DNA from: Austropuccinia psidii
Taxonomy: Eukaryota; Basidiomycota; Pucciniomycetes; Pucciniales; Sphaerophragmiaceae
Direction of reading: 5' to 3'
Length of the DNA: 64,000 bases
Assembly (NCBI GenBank): GCA_023105745.1
Contig: JALGQZ010000009.1
Span: 14,742,564-14,806,563, forward strand
The position numbers were made by a program, and so were the translations under genes. Of this stretch, positions 45,089 to 55,600 are shown one piece after another (the first letter of the stretch is position 1; each line of letters begins with the position of its first letter). The notes beneath the pieces were generated by a model that saw only the letters and a list, made by a program, of their open reading frames with translations, made no database searches and was not told the DNA's origin.

Positions 45089-47216
45089 TGTGGGAACTCC
45101 TTTTGGTGTGGGATGAAATAAGGCAGTACCTCAAGGGGGAAATTATTGGTAAGTCTGTTTTGAATTTCAGAATTGTCCAATAACCATGGGTGCTAAGGTG
45201 TATTAGCTGCCCCTCTAAATAATACTGAATAGTCAGCCTACAGAGAATCACAAAATAAAATAAGATTTGTGGCTTTAACAGATAGAGAAGACTTATCAGA
45301 AGTCTCTAAATCAGACCTATCAATAACACTACAGTAAAAACTCTGATCTAAAATTTCTGATAAAATAAACACTAGATTTTTTTATTCTTTATTTTAATAA
45401 AAGTGATGATAATATATATATATATATGTTTTGGGTTTCTGTATTTTAATAAAACTAATAAGAATGTTTTTTTTTTGTTTTTTTTTTAATAAGAATGATA
45501 CGAATATATACATTTTTTATGGTTTTAGGTTGATTATAATGATTTTTTTTTTGATATGAGTACTAATAATAAGACTACTGGATTTGATTCTTTTAGGATT
45601 TTTTTTAATACTGAGTTTATATCACCACTACTTCTCTTTGTTAATAACACTAAGCTTTTGAGCAAGGCTACTAAGCTTTAACTACGGTTATACTACTTAT
45701 TCTTTACTAATACTAAGCTACTGAGCAAGGCTACTGAGCTTTTACTACGGTTATATTACTATTCTTCACTAATACTAAGCTACTGAGCAAGGCTACTGAG
45801 CTTTTCACTACTAAAACACTACTACTATTCTAGATATCCTGCTAGTTCAGGGATGGTGGTGATCCTGGATAGTGGGAACTTGTTCCATGATGATGGGAAA
45901 ACTGAGGGAGAGAGGACCTCTATTTATAGCTTTTGGGCCTCCATAGAGCTTCACAAAATAGGGTACTTAGAAAAAATCATAGTTGAGAGGTTTTAGCTAG
46001 TGAGACGTGTAGTTTTGGTGTAGCAGCGTGTTTGCTGAGAGAATTATGCTGGTGGTGCTTTTTCTTATCAAAATCATGTGATGTGTTTGAGATAATTTGG
46101 CTGGTGAGATTCTCTTTTTATCAGGGTCATGTGAGGTCATTGAGATAATTTGGCTGGTGATGTTTTCTTGAAGGTGGGGAAAGTATTTTTTGTTTCTATT
46201 TCTTACGTATGTTATGAGAGAATTATGCTGGTGGTTCTTTTTCTTATCAAAATCATGTGATGTATTTGAGATAATTTGGCTGGTGAGATTTTCTTTTTAT
46301 CAGAGTCATGTGAGGTCATTGAGATAATATGGCTGGTAATGTTTTCTTGAAGGTGGGGAAAGTATTTTTTGTTTCTATTTTTTACGTATGTTATGAGAGA
46401 ATTCTGCTGGTGGTTCTTTTTCTTATCAAAATCATGTGATGTATTTGAGATAATTTGGCTGGTGAGATTTTCTTTTTTTTTGTGACTTTGTTACGTATTT
46501 TCTGAGAGAATTATGCTGGTGGTGCTTTTTCTTATCAAAATCATGTGATGTGTTTGAGATAATTTGGCTGGTGGGATTTTCTTTTTTTGGTGACTTTGTT
46601 ACATATTTTCTGAGAGAATTATGCTGGTGGTCCTTTCCCTTATCCAAATCATGTGATGTATTTGAGATAATTTGGCTGGTGAGTTTTTCTTTTTGCCAAG
46701 AAAGTGGAGAAAATACAGCTCCTGACAATTGAACTTTCTTCTAGTCATATGATATATATGAGAGAATTATGCTGGTGTTTCTGTTTTAGTATTGTATCAT
46801 TTCATATGGAGATTGCATCATTTCTATCAAGTTTGCTGCATGCCATTATTACTAAGCAAAAATTTGTTCTTGGAAAATATATTGTAATTTTATGCATAGC
46901 CTTGAGGTATTTCTTCTTTCAATTGAATCAAGGTGGGGAAAATACAGCTTCTGATGCTTTGGTCTATTTTCATATACCTTTATTTAGATTAACTGCCTTT
47001 AATGACGTAATTTGTTATTGATTATGCGATAAGGTGGATGAATCCTTTGATACTATACTGTTTTGATAAGATCTTGAGGCTGTGTATTGTATATTTCTGT
47101 TTGAAATCTGTAGTTGTAATGTGTAAATATGTTTTGCTTAATTTGTTTTATTATCATTTTTTTCCTTTGTTTTATTGGTAAGCTTGAAACTGGTACTAAT
47201 GGTATGGAATACCACA
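45089..47216 (-). repeat. 3' LTR of the 14.5-kb element (2128 bp)
   Basis: Plus-strand ends TGTGGGAACTCC...GGAATACCACA. It contains tandem copies of an about 179-bp unit (GAGAGAATTATGCTGGTGG at 46217, repeated at 46396) plus shorter derivatives to about 46,700, and a triplicated TACTAAGCTACTGAGCAAGG block (45,640-45,800). Confidence 0.9.
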
Positions 47217-47228
47217 TCCCCCTCTCCA
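47217..47228 (-). other. Polypurine tract of the 14.5-kb element
   Basis: On the minus strand GGAGAGGGGGA directly precedes the TGTGGTATTCC start of the 3' LTR. Confidence 0.8.
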
Positions 47229-47271
47229 TTTAATGCTGTCCCCAGCATTCCAGTTGAAAAGCTTGCCAATA

Positions 47272-47616
47272 TCAATCATATTCATTTTGTTCAATTTCTT
47301 CTCCCTCCAATATTAACTCTTCATCTTCAATCTCTTCACTGCTTTCATTTTCTGACTCTGAACTTGATTGAACTTTCTTTCCTCTGGGATAAAACCTCTT
47401 GATGTGACTTGCTGCAAATTTTCTTGTAAGTTTAGTGCCATCCAATTCTTCAAGCTCATAAGGTCCATTATTAATTTGCTTTATGACTCTATAAGGTCCA
47501 TTCCAACGGTTCTTGAAGAGTAAACCCCACTGTGACTCAAGTGGTTTATTATAAACTAATACCAAGTCCCCCGGTTCAAGTGGATTTCTCAGTCTATGTG
47601 CCATCTTTTTGTCCAA
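47272..47616 (-). pseudogene. Integrase C-terminal region of the 14.5-kb element
   Basis: The frame PLEPGDLVLVYNKPLESQWG, KNRWNGPYRVI, SHIKRFYPRG, then an acidic tail, is an integrase C-terminal (GPY/F-type) domain. A TAA at 47626-47628 lies in the same frame between this and the integrase core, so it is one reading frame with a nonsense codon. No chromodomain seen. Confidence 0.75.
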
Positions 47617-47625
47617 ATATTGAAC

Positions 47626-48912
47626 TTATTTGTGTCTTGAATCTCTTAATTTCTCTGCTGCTGCTAATCTTGTTTCCTCTTTTGCTGCAATCTGTATTGC
47701 TCTTGCTTCCAATAGCTCTTTTGTTGTTGAGATTTCATTCCATTCTATGGCCAGGTATGTGTTTGTTTCTATGTCAATTGGTAAGACAGCCTGCTGACCA
47801 AAATGAAGCTCAAATGGTGAGTATCCTGTTGTTCTTTTTACCGAAATTCTATCTGCCAAGGTTACAATTGGTAAGTATTCTTTCCATTTGGATCCATTTT
47901 CACCACACATTTTTACAAGTGCATCCTTCAATTGCTTATGGCCTCTTTCAATCATTACTTGTGCTTCTGGGTAGTAAGGTATAGTTATTCTGATTCTTGA
48001 TCCTGCTCTTTTGACTTCTTCTTGTAGCTCTTTTCCAAATTCTGCTCCTCCATCTACTGTGACTTCTTTGGGTGCTCCATATCTACAAATCCATTCTGAA
48101 TTAAACCATTCTGAGACTGATTTTGCCGTTAGCCTAGTTAATGCAACAGTTTCTGGCCATCCTGAAAAGTCATCTCTTGCTACAACTAAGTATTTCCATT
48201 TTCCTGCCTTAATGTGAACCGCATCCATGCTGACTCTTTCAAATAAAGTAGATGTTACAGATATCTTTGCTTCTTCTTTTTGTTGCAAATGACTCCTTTT
48301 TTGACATTCTTGACATGATTTTACCCATTTTTTAACTATCTTTTTCATTCCTTCCCACCAATATCTCTTCTTGATTCTCCTGTATGTTTCATTTTCCCCT
48401 CTATGCCCCAGCTCTTCATGCATTTTCTTTAGTATCTGTTTCTGAGCTTTTTCATTGTATACAACTATTTGTGGATGTGCTTGATTTGGTCTTTTCAGCT
48501 GCCCTCCTTCTAAATAGAAATTCACTGATCTTCTTTTAATTTTCTTGAAGTAGTCTTCCCCAATACTTTGTGGCTTTTTCAAACTATTCAAATATTCCTG
48601 CATATGTTTTCCAAATCCTTCCTGTTTTATTGGAATTTCAATATTGTTTGTTTTATTCCTTGATAATTTTACAACTTTACTTGTATTTACTTCTTTTAGG
48701 CCAAATCCTGGATTTGGTTTAATCCAATCTTCATCTTCATCAAAATCATCCCTTTCACCTTCTTCTTCGTCTTCTCCTTTTGGTCTTCTTGATAACCCAT
48801 CTGGCATAGTAAATGTTTTTCCTGGTTTGTGTACAAGATCAAATGAGAAAAGTTGAATGTATGCCACCCATCTTGTCATTGGTGCATTCGGTAAACATGG
48901 TGTGTTGATCAT
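47626..48912 (-). pseudogene. RNase H end and integrase core of the 14.5-kb element
   Basis: It starts inside RNase H (LVHKPGKTFTMPDGLSRRP), then the zinc domain HEELGHRGENETYRRI...CQECQKRS and the rve core with SMDAVHIKAGKWKYLVVARD, TVDGGAEFGKEL and YPEAQVMIERGHKQL (Asp, Asp, Glu intact). It is in the same frame as the RT, from which it is separated by a TGA at about 48958. Confidence 0.85.
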
Positions 48913-48957
48913 TTCTATTAAAGCTTTAGCATCTACTTGAAGTTCAAAGTGTTGCCC

Positions 48958-50457
48958 TCATAATATTGTTTGAAGTTTTTTGAGTATTCTTGCTACACCG
49001 CAAAGCTCTAATTTTGGCTGAGAGTATTTAGATTCTAGTCTGGAAAATGTTACTGATTCATATAGTACTGGTCTATCCTTTCCATCTTCATCCTCTTGCA
49101 TAAGAACTGCACCAGCTGCAATATAGCTTGAATCTATTGCTAATTTTATTTTTCCTGAATCTTTATCATAATTTAATGTCTTCAAAGTAATCTCTTCTCC
49201 TACTATTTTCCTAAGTTTTATAAATGCTTCTTCACATTTTTCATCCCATTTCCACAATACATCCTCCCTTGTCAATCTTCTCAATGGTGCTGAAACTTGT
49301 GAAAAGTCCTTGATAAACATTCTGACATATGCACATAGTCCTAAGAATCCTCTAACTTCCTTCTTTGTTGTTGGTCTAGGCCAGTTTTGTATCTTGTTTA
49401 TCTTCTGTTTTGAAATCTTTCTTCCTCCCAAAGACACAACATGCCCCACAATATCAAGTGCTGGAACACAACATGCAAATTTTGATCCTGAAATTGTGAG
49501 TCCTGCCTCTTCTATCCTGAAAAGTATTCTTTCTAATGTTACTGAATATTCCCAAACAAATCTTCTTATGAGTGGATTCTCCTTCAATTTTTCGTGCTGA
49601 TACGTTGATCTGGGTCCTTTAATTCCTCCATCATCTATAAATATTCCAAGGTGCTCTGGTATTTCCTCCTGAAGTATCCAAGTCATTTGTGCTTGATAAA
49701 CTGCCACAGAGTTTGTTGCTCCTTGAGGTAGTCTTGTAAGCTGAAGTCTTCCAAGTGGTGTTTCAAATGTTGTAAGGGGTCTTGTAGTAATATCAAATTC
49801 TCTTTCATCGTATCCTCCCATAATATCTCCCAATCCATAACATGCTCTTCCTGAACATGATCCTACAAACTCATCAACATTTGGTGGCAATCCTGCATCT
49901 TTTATTGTTACTTTATTGAGGTCTTGAAGATCATGAACTATTCTAAGTTTTCCGTTGGGCTTTGCTACAAAAAATACTGGGCTGTTATAGCTTGATGTTG
50001 ATTGTTCATAGAGTCCTGTACGTATTCTTTCTCTGACTAGCTCAATAAATTGAGGTAAAATTGATTTTGGTATTCGTATTGGTTTCCTTTTCCATGGTTC
50101 ATGTGGTATAATTGGTATTTTATAAGGTTTTCCATAAGAATGTTTTAGTACGCCTCTTTCTTCTTCACAAAATGCTATAGCCTTTTGCCTTAGTAATATA
50201 ACATTCTTTAATAAATTAATCTCTTCTTCTGATAACCATCCAGATGGTCCAAAGTTTATCATTGAAATTCTTTCTTTTCTAACTTTTGATGTTTCAAAAA
50301 ATGGAGGTGGGTTAGGTGATAGGGGTGTTTTATATGGGTCTCTTGATAATTCAGGTCTTCCCAAAGGTGGATTCGGATCTTGAGGCATAGCTTCATTGAA
50401 TGGTCTAACCTTCTTCAGTACTGACTTATATTTTGCAGCATTGGCTTGAGCTTCCAT
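48958..50457 (-). pseudogene. Reverse transcriptase of the 14.5-kb element
   Basis: A 499-codon frame with NGKLRIVHDLQDLNKVTIKD, YGLGDIMGGYDEREFDITTR, RLPQGATNSVAVYQAQM and the catalytic box LGIFIDDGGIKG (Phe-Ile-Asp-Asp, about 49,629-49,651), then GFLGLCAYVRMFIKDFS and the start of RNase H (LAIDSSYIAAGAVLMQ). FIDD in place of YIDD is tolerated in RTs. Frame integrity is good up to the TGA. The frame starts with its own ATG 2.2 kb after the gag-protease stop; how it would be expressed is not evident. Confidence 0.85.
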
Positions 50458-50824
50458 GATTATTAGTCTGGTTTTAAAGCATAAATTGATAATATATATA
50501 TATATATTTTTTTTTTTTTTTATAATAATTTTTTTTAGTTGAAATAAAAACAGTCTTTTCAGTTCTTTCTTTTCCTTTTATTCATAATTGTATTTGAGTT
50601 GTAGTTTTAAGTCATGCAAGGACTTTACCTCTAGGTGGATAAAACCCAGTATATTAGGTATACCAAATCCTGCAGTTTAATGTCATACAAGGACATTTGT
50701 GAACACTAGTCCTGAGTTTATTTTTTTACTTGAGGCTTTCATTATTCTATTATTCATTTTTTTTTTACTCTTGATATCTTCTTTTTTTTATTTTCTTGAT
50801 TAATTGATTTACTTGCATCTTCAG

Positions 50825-51005
50825 CCCTCTGGTGTGCTACCCCTGTAGTTTAAAGTCGTACAAGGACTGATTTTAGCCTTCAGGTTGCTACCCTGTTTAG
50901 CCTTCAGGTTGCTACCCTGTAGTTTAAAGTCATACAAGGACTAATTTTAGCCTTCAGGTTGCTACCCTGTAGTTTAAAGTCATACAAGGACTAATTTTTT
51001 GCCTT
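50825..51005. repeat. About 50-bp tandem repeat
   Basis: The block GCTACCCTGTAGTTTAAAGT, CATACAAGGACTAATTTT, AGCCTTCAGGTT repeats about three times. Weaker relatives of TTTAAGTCATGCAAGGAC occur at about 50,605 and 50,680. Confidence 0.8.
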
Positions 51006-51109
51006 CTTTATTTGATCTGATCTTTTATCCTTAATTTTAATGACGACAATTTATTTTATTTGTTTTTGTTATTATAATAATTTTTTTTGTTTTGAAAAAA
51101 GATTTTTTT

Positions 51110-51288
51110 TAATTTATTTTCTGTTGAAAAATTTTTTTTTTTTTATTTTATGTTCAAAAAAATTTTTTTTTTTCATTTTCTTTTTATCTTGAAAAAGTTT
51201 TTTTTTTCTTTTTTTTTGTTGAAAAAAAATTTTTTTTTTTTTTTTTTTCATGTTGAAAATTTTTTTTTTTTTTTTTTTTTTTTTGTTG

Positions 51289-51323
<35 letters not shown>

Positions 51324-51325
51324 GT
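51110..51325. repeat. Poly-T / GTTGAAAATT microsatellite-like tract
   Basis: Long T-runs are interrupted by TGTTGAAAA at fairly regular spacing. Frames here read poly-Phe or poly-Lys and are not genes. Confidence 0.9.
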
Positions 51326-51384
51326 GATCAAATTGATGAGTGATGTTGAAGGAGGTTTCAATTTGAGGAGTGTTGTTATATTTT

Positions 51385-51465
51385 CAAATGGTGTAGTGGT
51401 TAGTGATTCTGGGTTGCTTTCCACTTTCATCAGGTTTGAAACAGGTTCGATTCCCCCCTCTGGCA
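51385..51465 (+). repeat. tRNA-like segment (A-box and B-box), possible SINE head
   Basis: TGGTGTAGTGGTTAGTGA (51389 on) resembles the D-arm/A-box of tRNAs, and GGTTCGATTCC (51444-51454) matches the B-box exactly, 55 bp downstream. I cannot fold a proper acceptor or T stem (ACAGG against CCCCC), so it is not a functional tRNA. It could be a tRNA-derived retroposon fragment or chance. Confidence 0.35.
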
Positions 51466-51780
51466 GTAATTCTGTTGCTGCACCTGTCAGTTTCTGGAGA
51501 ATAGGCTAACCATGCTGGGTAGCATATTCTGAGCCTTGAGCAAGCTTAGTGATGCAATTTGGTATCGTTATCTTCCTTGAGTCTGTCAAACAAAATTGAT
51601 CTTTGGAAACTTGTTGTGATTGAGGGTGCTCAACCTTGATTATGATTTGAGAAGTACTGATTTCAATTTCCTTATTTAAAATGCTGGAAGGATGCGTGCT
51701 AGTCAAAGATTGGCTAAACTCATTAATTTGGGGCTATAAGAACGTCATCCAGTATAAATCAGAGTAGTCTTTTGGTGAGT

Positions 51781-52110
51781 TGAATTATTTTCTGTATTGA
51801 GGTGGTCATAATTTGACATTTTAAATTCTTTGATCTTCCTTTTCTGTATCTGAATAGCCTAGCTTGTTTGGTTGATTTTTTCTCCCATGTCTTGATATAA
51901 TTTTCTTGATTTTGGGCCAAATTATGACCGGCGGTCATAATTTTGACATTTTGAACTTCTTCTATCTTCTTTTTCTGTATCTGAATGGCCTAGCTCTTTT
52001 TTTTGGTTGTTTTTTGTTTCTTCTTGTTTTCCTTTCCATATTTTCTCTCTTCCTGTCTCAAAGAACAAAATTATGACCGGCGGTCATAATTTTGATATTT
52101 TGAGCTATCT
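51781..52110. repeat. Triplicated ~150-bp block with AT-rich palindromes
   Basis: Three diverged copies of GGTCATAATTT...TTCTGTATCTGAAT...CCTAGCT. Two contain perfect palindromes centred on ATTATGACCG-G-CGGTCATAAT: 51919-51943 (12-bp arms) and 52067-52093 (13-bp arms). The first copy keeps only the right arm (about 51,803). Confidence 0.85.
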
Positions 52111-52552
52111 ATATCTTCTTTTGCTGTTTCTTCACACCATCTTTTCATTGTTTTTTTTTTAAAAAAAAGAAATAACATTAATAAAGGCCTATGGGCCCAC
52201 ACTTCCCCAAACTTGTGCCATTTTTAATATGAGGTGGCATAAGAACAGATAACCACCCCTGTTTTTTTTAAAAAATAAAATCATAATACTTGTACATTGA
52301 AAAAAAATATCTTGAAAAATGTTGAGTTTGAAGTCCTTTATTGAATACTGATTTATAGCCTTGAGTGATAAGATACTTGAAAAATATTGAAAAAATTGAA
52401 ATTCCTCTTTGATAAGGCAGGAGGTCACTTCCCTGAGTGATAAGAGTGTTTTAAAAAAGATTTTTTTTTATAAGGTAGTTTGAATGATTTGAAATTCCTC
52501 TTTGATAAGGCAGGAGGTCACTGCCCTGATACTGATACAGATATGAAAAAAA

Positions 52553-52584
<32 letters not shown>

Positions 52585-52680
52585 GGTTATTTTTTTTATT
52601 AGTTAGCTATTTTTTATGGTGGTTTTTTTTTTTTTTTTTTTTTTTTTTAATTGGCAATTGAAATTGGATTACTTCAGTTG

Positions 52681-55600
52681 TTATTGAGCAATATTCAACC
52701 TTCTGTTGTGAATTACTGAAAGACGTATGTCCTTCAATATTTCTCCAAAGATATTGTTGCATTGTTTTCTTTGTGTATTTCCTTTCCATTTGGAAACAAA
52801 ACCTTTGACTTCATGAATAAACATGTACCCAAAATCACACCAGCAAAGAGTTCCTCCCAAGATTTCCAAACCATCTAGATTCAAATCTTCTTGAGCCCAT
52901 AGCATTTTGTGATACAGTCCTTCTATTGTCATTTGATAATATCCATAAGGCTTCTTCCAGTAAGGATTTCTTAAATTTCCTTTGATTCCAATAGTGGTTA
53001 GTAATTCCAGAAAATCAACATTTGTAAGATTTGATCCAGGTAGTTCTGAAATATATTTGGTTTGAATTATTGGTGAATCTAGCTCATAATCATACAGTTC
53101 TTCAAATGTTATCATTGGAAGTATTACATAATCTTCCAGTCCTTCATATTCTGGTATGTCTTCCTGTATGCCATTTTGATTCTGGGAGTCATTTGGTAAT
53201 TCAGATGTAATTCCTTTATTTTGATTAAATAAATCAGTTGAGCTTGTAAGGCAGAATATTTGATCATAGCCATGATTAAATTCTTCTAGAATGCTAACTC
53301 CAGCTAGCCTTTGTGTATTTTCTGATAACTCTCCTTCTTCTAGATCTTCAAATATTCTTCCTTGCTTATATTTATCTTCCAAATCTTCATTATTTTGTTG
53401 GTATAACTTCAAGTCATCTTCTGATTCTTCTGTTTCCATTTTTTTATCAATCCTCTTTTGAATATTTCTATCCCAAACTTGATCCATTTTGTCTTCAGTA
53501 ATTATGGCACTTTCTTTTTCCAATTCTTCAAATTTTCTTTTTGCCAATGGATTGATTATGTTGTCTTTTATTTTTTCAGTATCACTAATGTACCAAGCTT
53601 TCTCCTGAAATAAATTTGAATAATCTTCTGCAATTCCTGAGGAATTTGCTTCAGGTGGCTTCAGATCCATTTTAAATTTCTTCTGTGGGCTTTCTACTTT
53701 ATCTTCTTCATTCATACCACTTAACTCAAGTGCTAGCCATTTCTCTGGGTCTTCTATGGCCATGTCCAAATTTCTTCTCATCTTCTTCAGTTCCATTTTT
53801 ATTTTTTCTATTGCTTCACTATCTTCTACCTTCAATTCATCCTCTTCTGGATCCTTCCCTTTAGATTTTGTTTCAGTTTGAGGTGGAATACTTTCTTTAG
53901 ATGAAGATAATATGCTTGACTTTTCTTCATCTATTATCTGGTTGAAATTTTCAAATACTAAGAAGTCCAGGTAGGTTTTCTCTTCACTTTCAAAAGTGAC
54001 TTCAAGATTTTTAATTTGACCAATTGGCTTCAAAAATTTATCTGTTGATTTTGATGTGTAAGGGCTGATTTTTAATTCTGCTTTTAGGGCCATTTTCTGA
54101 GTTATAACATTCAAGTCATTTTTTGCATCAAAAATAGCTGAGAAGGGTATTTTGTTTGCTCCAAGAAATATTGTCTTCACTCTTGTTGAAGATTGACTTT
54201 CTGTTTCCCTTGTTTCTTTTCTTTTGGATGATTCTGCTCCATGTATTGACCATTTTCCAATATCTGAAGATGCACAAAGCTCCATACCTATTGGTGGAGA
54301 AATTTGCCAGCCCATAGCTTGAGGGTTACATATTGGTAAGCATAATCGACGTCCATCTTGCTCTGGATAACTAAATATTTCCCCTTGCTTGTGTGAAAAT
54401 TCCAATTTAACATTATTATCTGCTAAAAATGGTCTTCCAAGTATGGTGTGTACAGCTCCTTTTGCTATGAATAAATGAATTTCTTTTTCTTCTCCTGTTA
54501 TCATAGTAATTGGTGTAAATTCTGAGAGTCCAACCAAGGATGTGGTATGTCCACCAATTCCTGTGAGATTCATATTGAGCTTTCTACTTGTAAGTGAGGC
54601 TTGAATTGCAATTTCCTCTGGTATTATATTAATTTCTGATCCAGTATCCACCAATGCCATTGTAGGATATTCTTCTCTTCCAATAAATACTTCCATAAAT
54701 CCAAGTGGGCATGCATAATGTAATCTTGGGGTATCATAGTCCCGTAGCTTTACTGAAAGTAGTCTTTCTTGAATATTTGATGTATTGACTGATTTTATTA
54801 CTTCTTTTTCCTGGGTAGTTAAATTTTGTAGTTTATCAATAAAGGTTGGTGACATTGATAATATTTCTTCAAGAGTAAGATTTATCTTTTGTTCAAGTAT
54901 TCTCTTCATCACATGTTCAATTATTATCTTTGGGTTATTGCGTATAGATTTTACCTTGTTTTTTAATTCCATCTTTTGTGAATCCTGTCTAAGTACCTCC
55001 TTATTCTTTTCCTTGGAAATGATTTCAATATCATTATCTACTTCCTTTCCTTCTTGTGTTTTCTTGTATTTTGTTGGAATTAGAACTCTTATTTCTTCTT
55101 CTGCCTCATTTTCCTTGTGGTAGGCACCTGGTATCTTCTTTTTAAAGGGTTTGTGTGTTTCATTTTTATCCTCTTGCTGGGTTTGACTTTGAGTTTCCTG
55201 TCTTGTAGCTCTTTGCCTTGTCTGTCTAAGCCCAACATTTATTTGAATATTTTCATTTGCTGGTGATATTGGAGGAGGTTTCCAGTTTCCCCATTCTTCT
55301 ATTTGAGCTATAGCTGCTGCCTTCTCACCTTTACTTTCCTCAATTACTGTTGTTTCTTGCTTCTTTTGGGGTGGATTTGATTGTTCCATCATTTTCTTTG
55401 TAAAATCCTCCTGCTCTTTGGCAAAATTTCTAACTAATTCTTTTGCAGATTTAGGGCCTTCTGTGGGTACTCTTTCAAAATTTGGAAAAAGATATGTTCC
55501 TCCACGCTTCAAGACAATTCTTTTTTCCAAGTCTTCTGTGAGGTGATTACATCTTATTGCGGCATGTCCTTCTGCCAAGCAGTAAGAACACTTCAGTAGC

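Larger units (their letters stand above)
50458..52680. other. 2.2-kb repeat-filled non-coding spacer between gag-protease and RT
   Basis: It is low in coding signal and contains long T-runs on the plus strand, a tandem repeat (50825-51005), a (TGTTGAAAAT-T)n stretch, a tRNA-like A/B box pair and a triplicated palindrome block. Most Ty3 elements have gag and pol adjacent or overlapping, so the gap is unusual. Confidence 0.7.

Noticed and set aside
46432..46728. 98-codon frame in the LTR, also present in the other LTR
   Set aside because: It follows the tandem repeat inside the LTR and has no domain. Its conservation is explained by LTR identity.
51385..51465. Functional tRNA gene
   Set aside because: A and B boxes are present but no acceptor, anticodon or T stem can be paired convincingly; kept only as a possible tRNA-derived repeat.
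51150..51509. Frame rich in Phe (and Lys on the other strand)
   Set aside because: Product of poly-T tracts.
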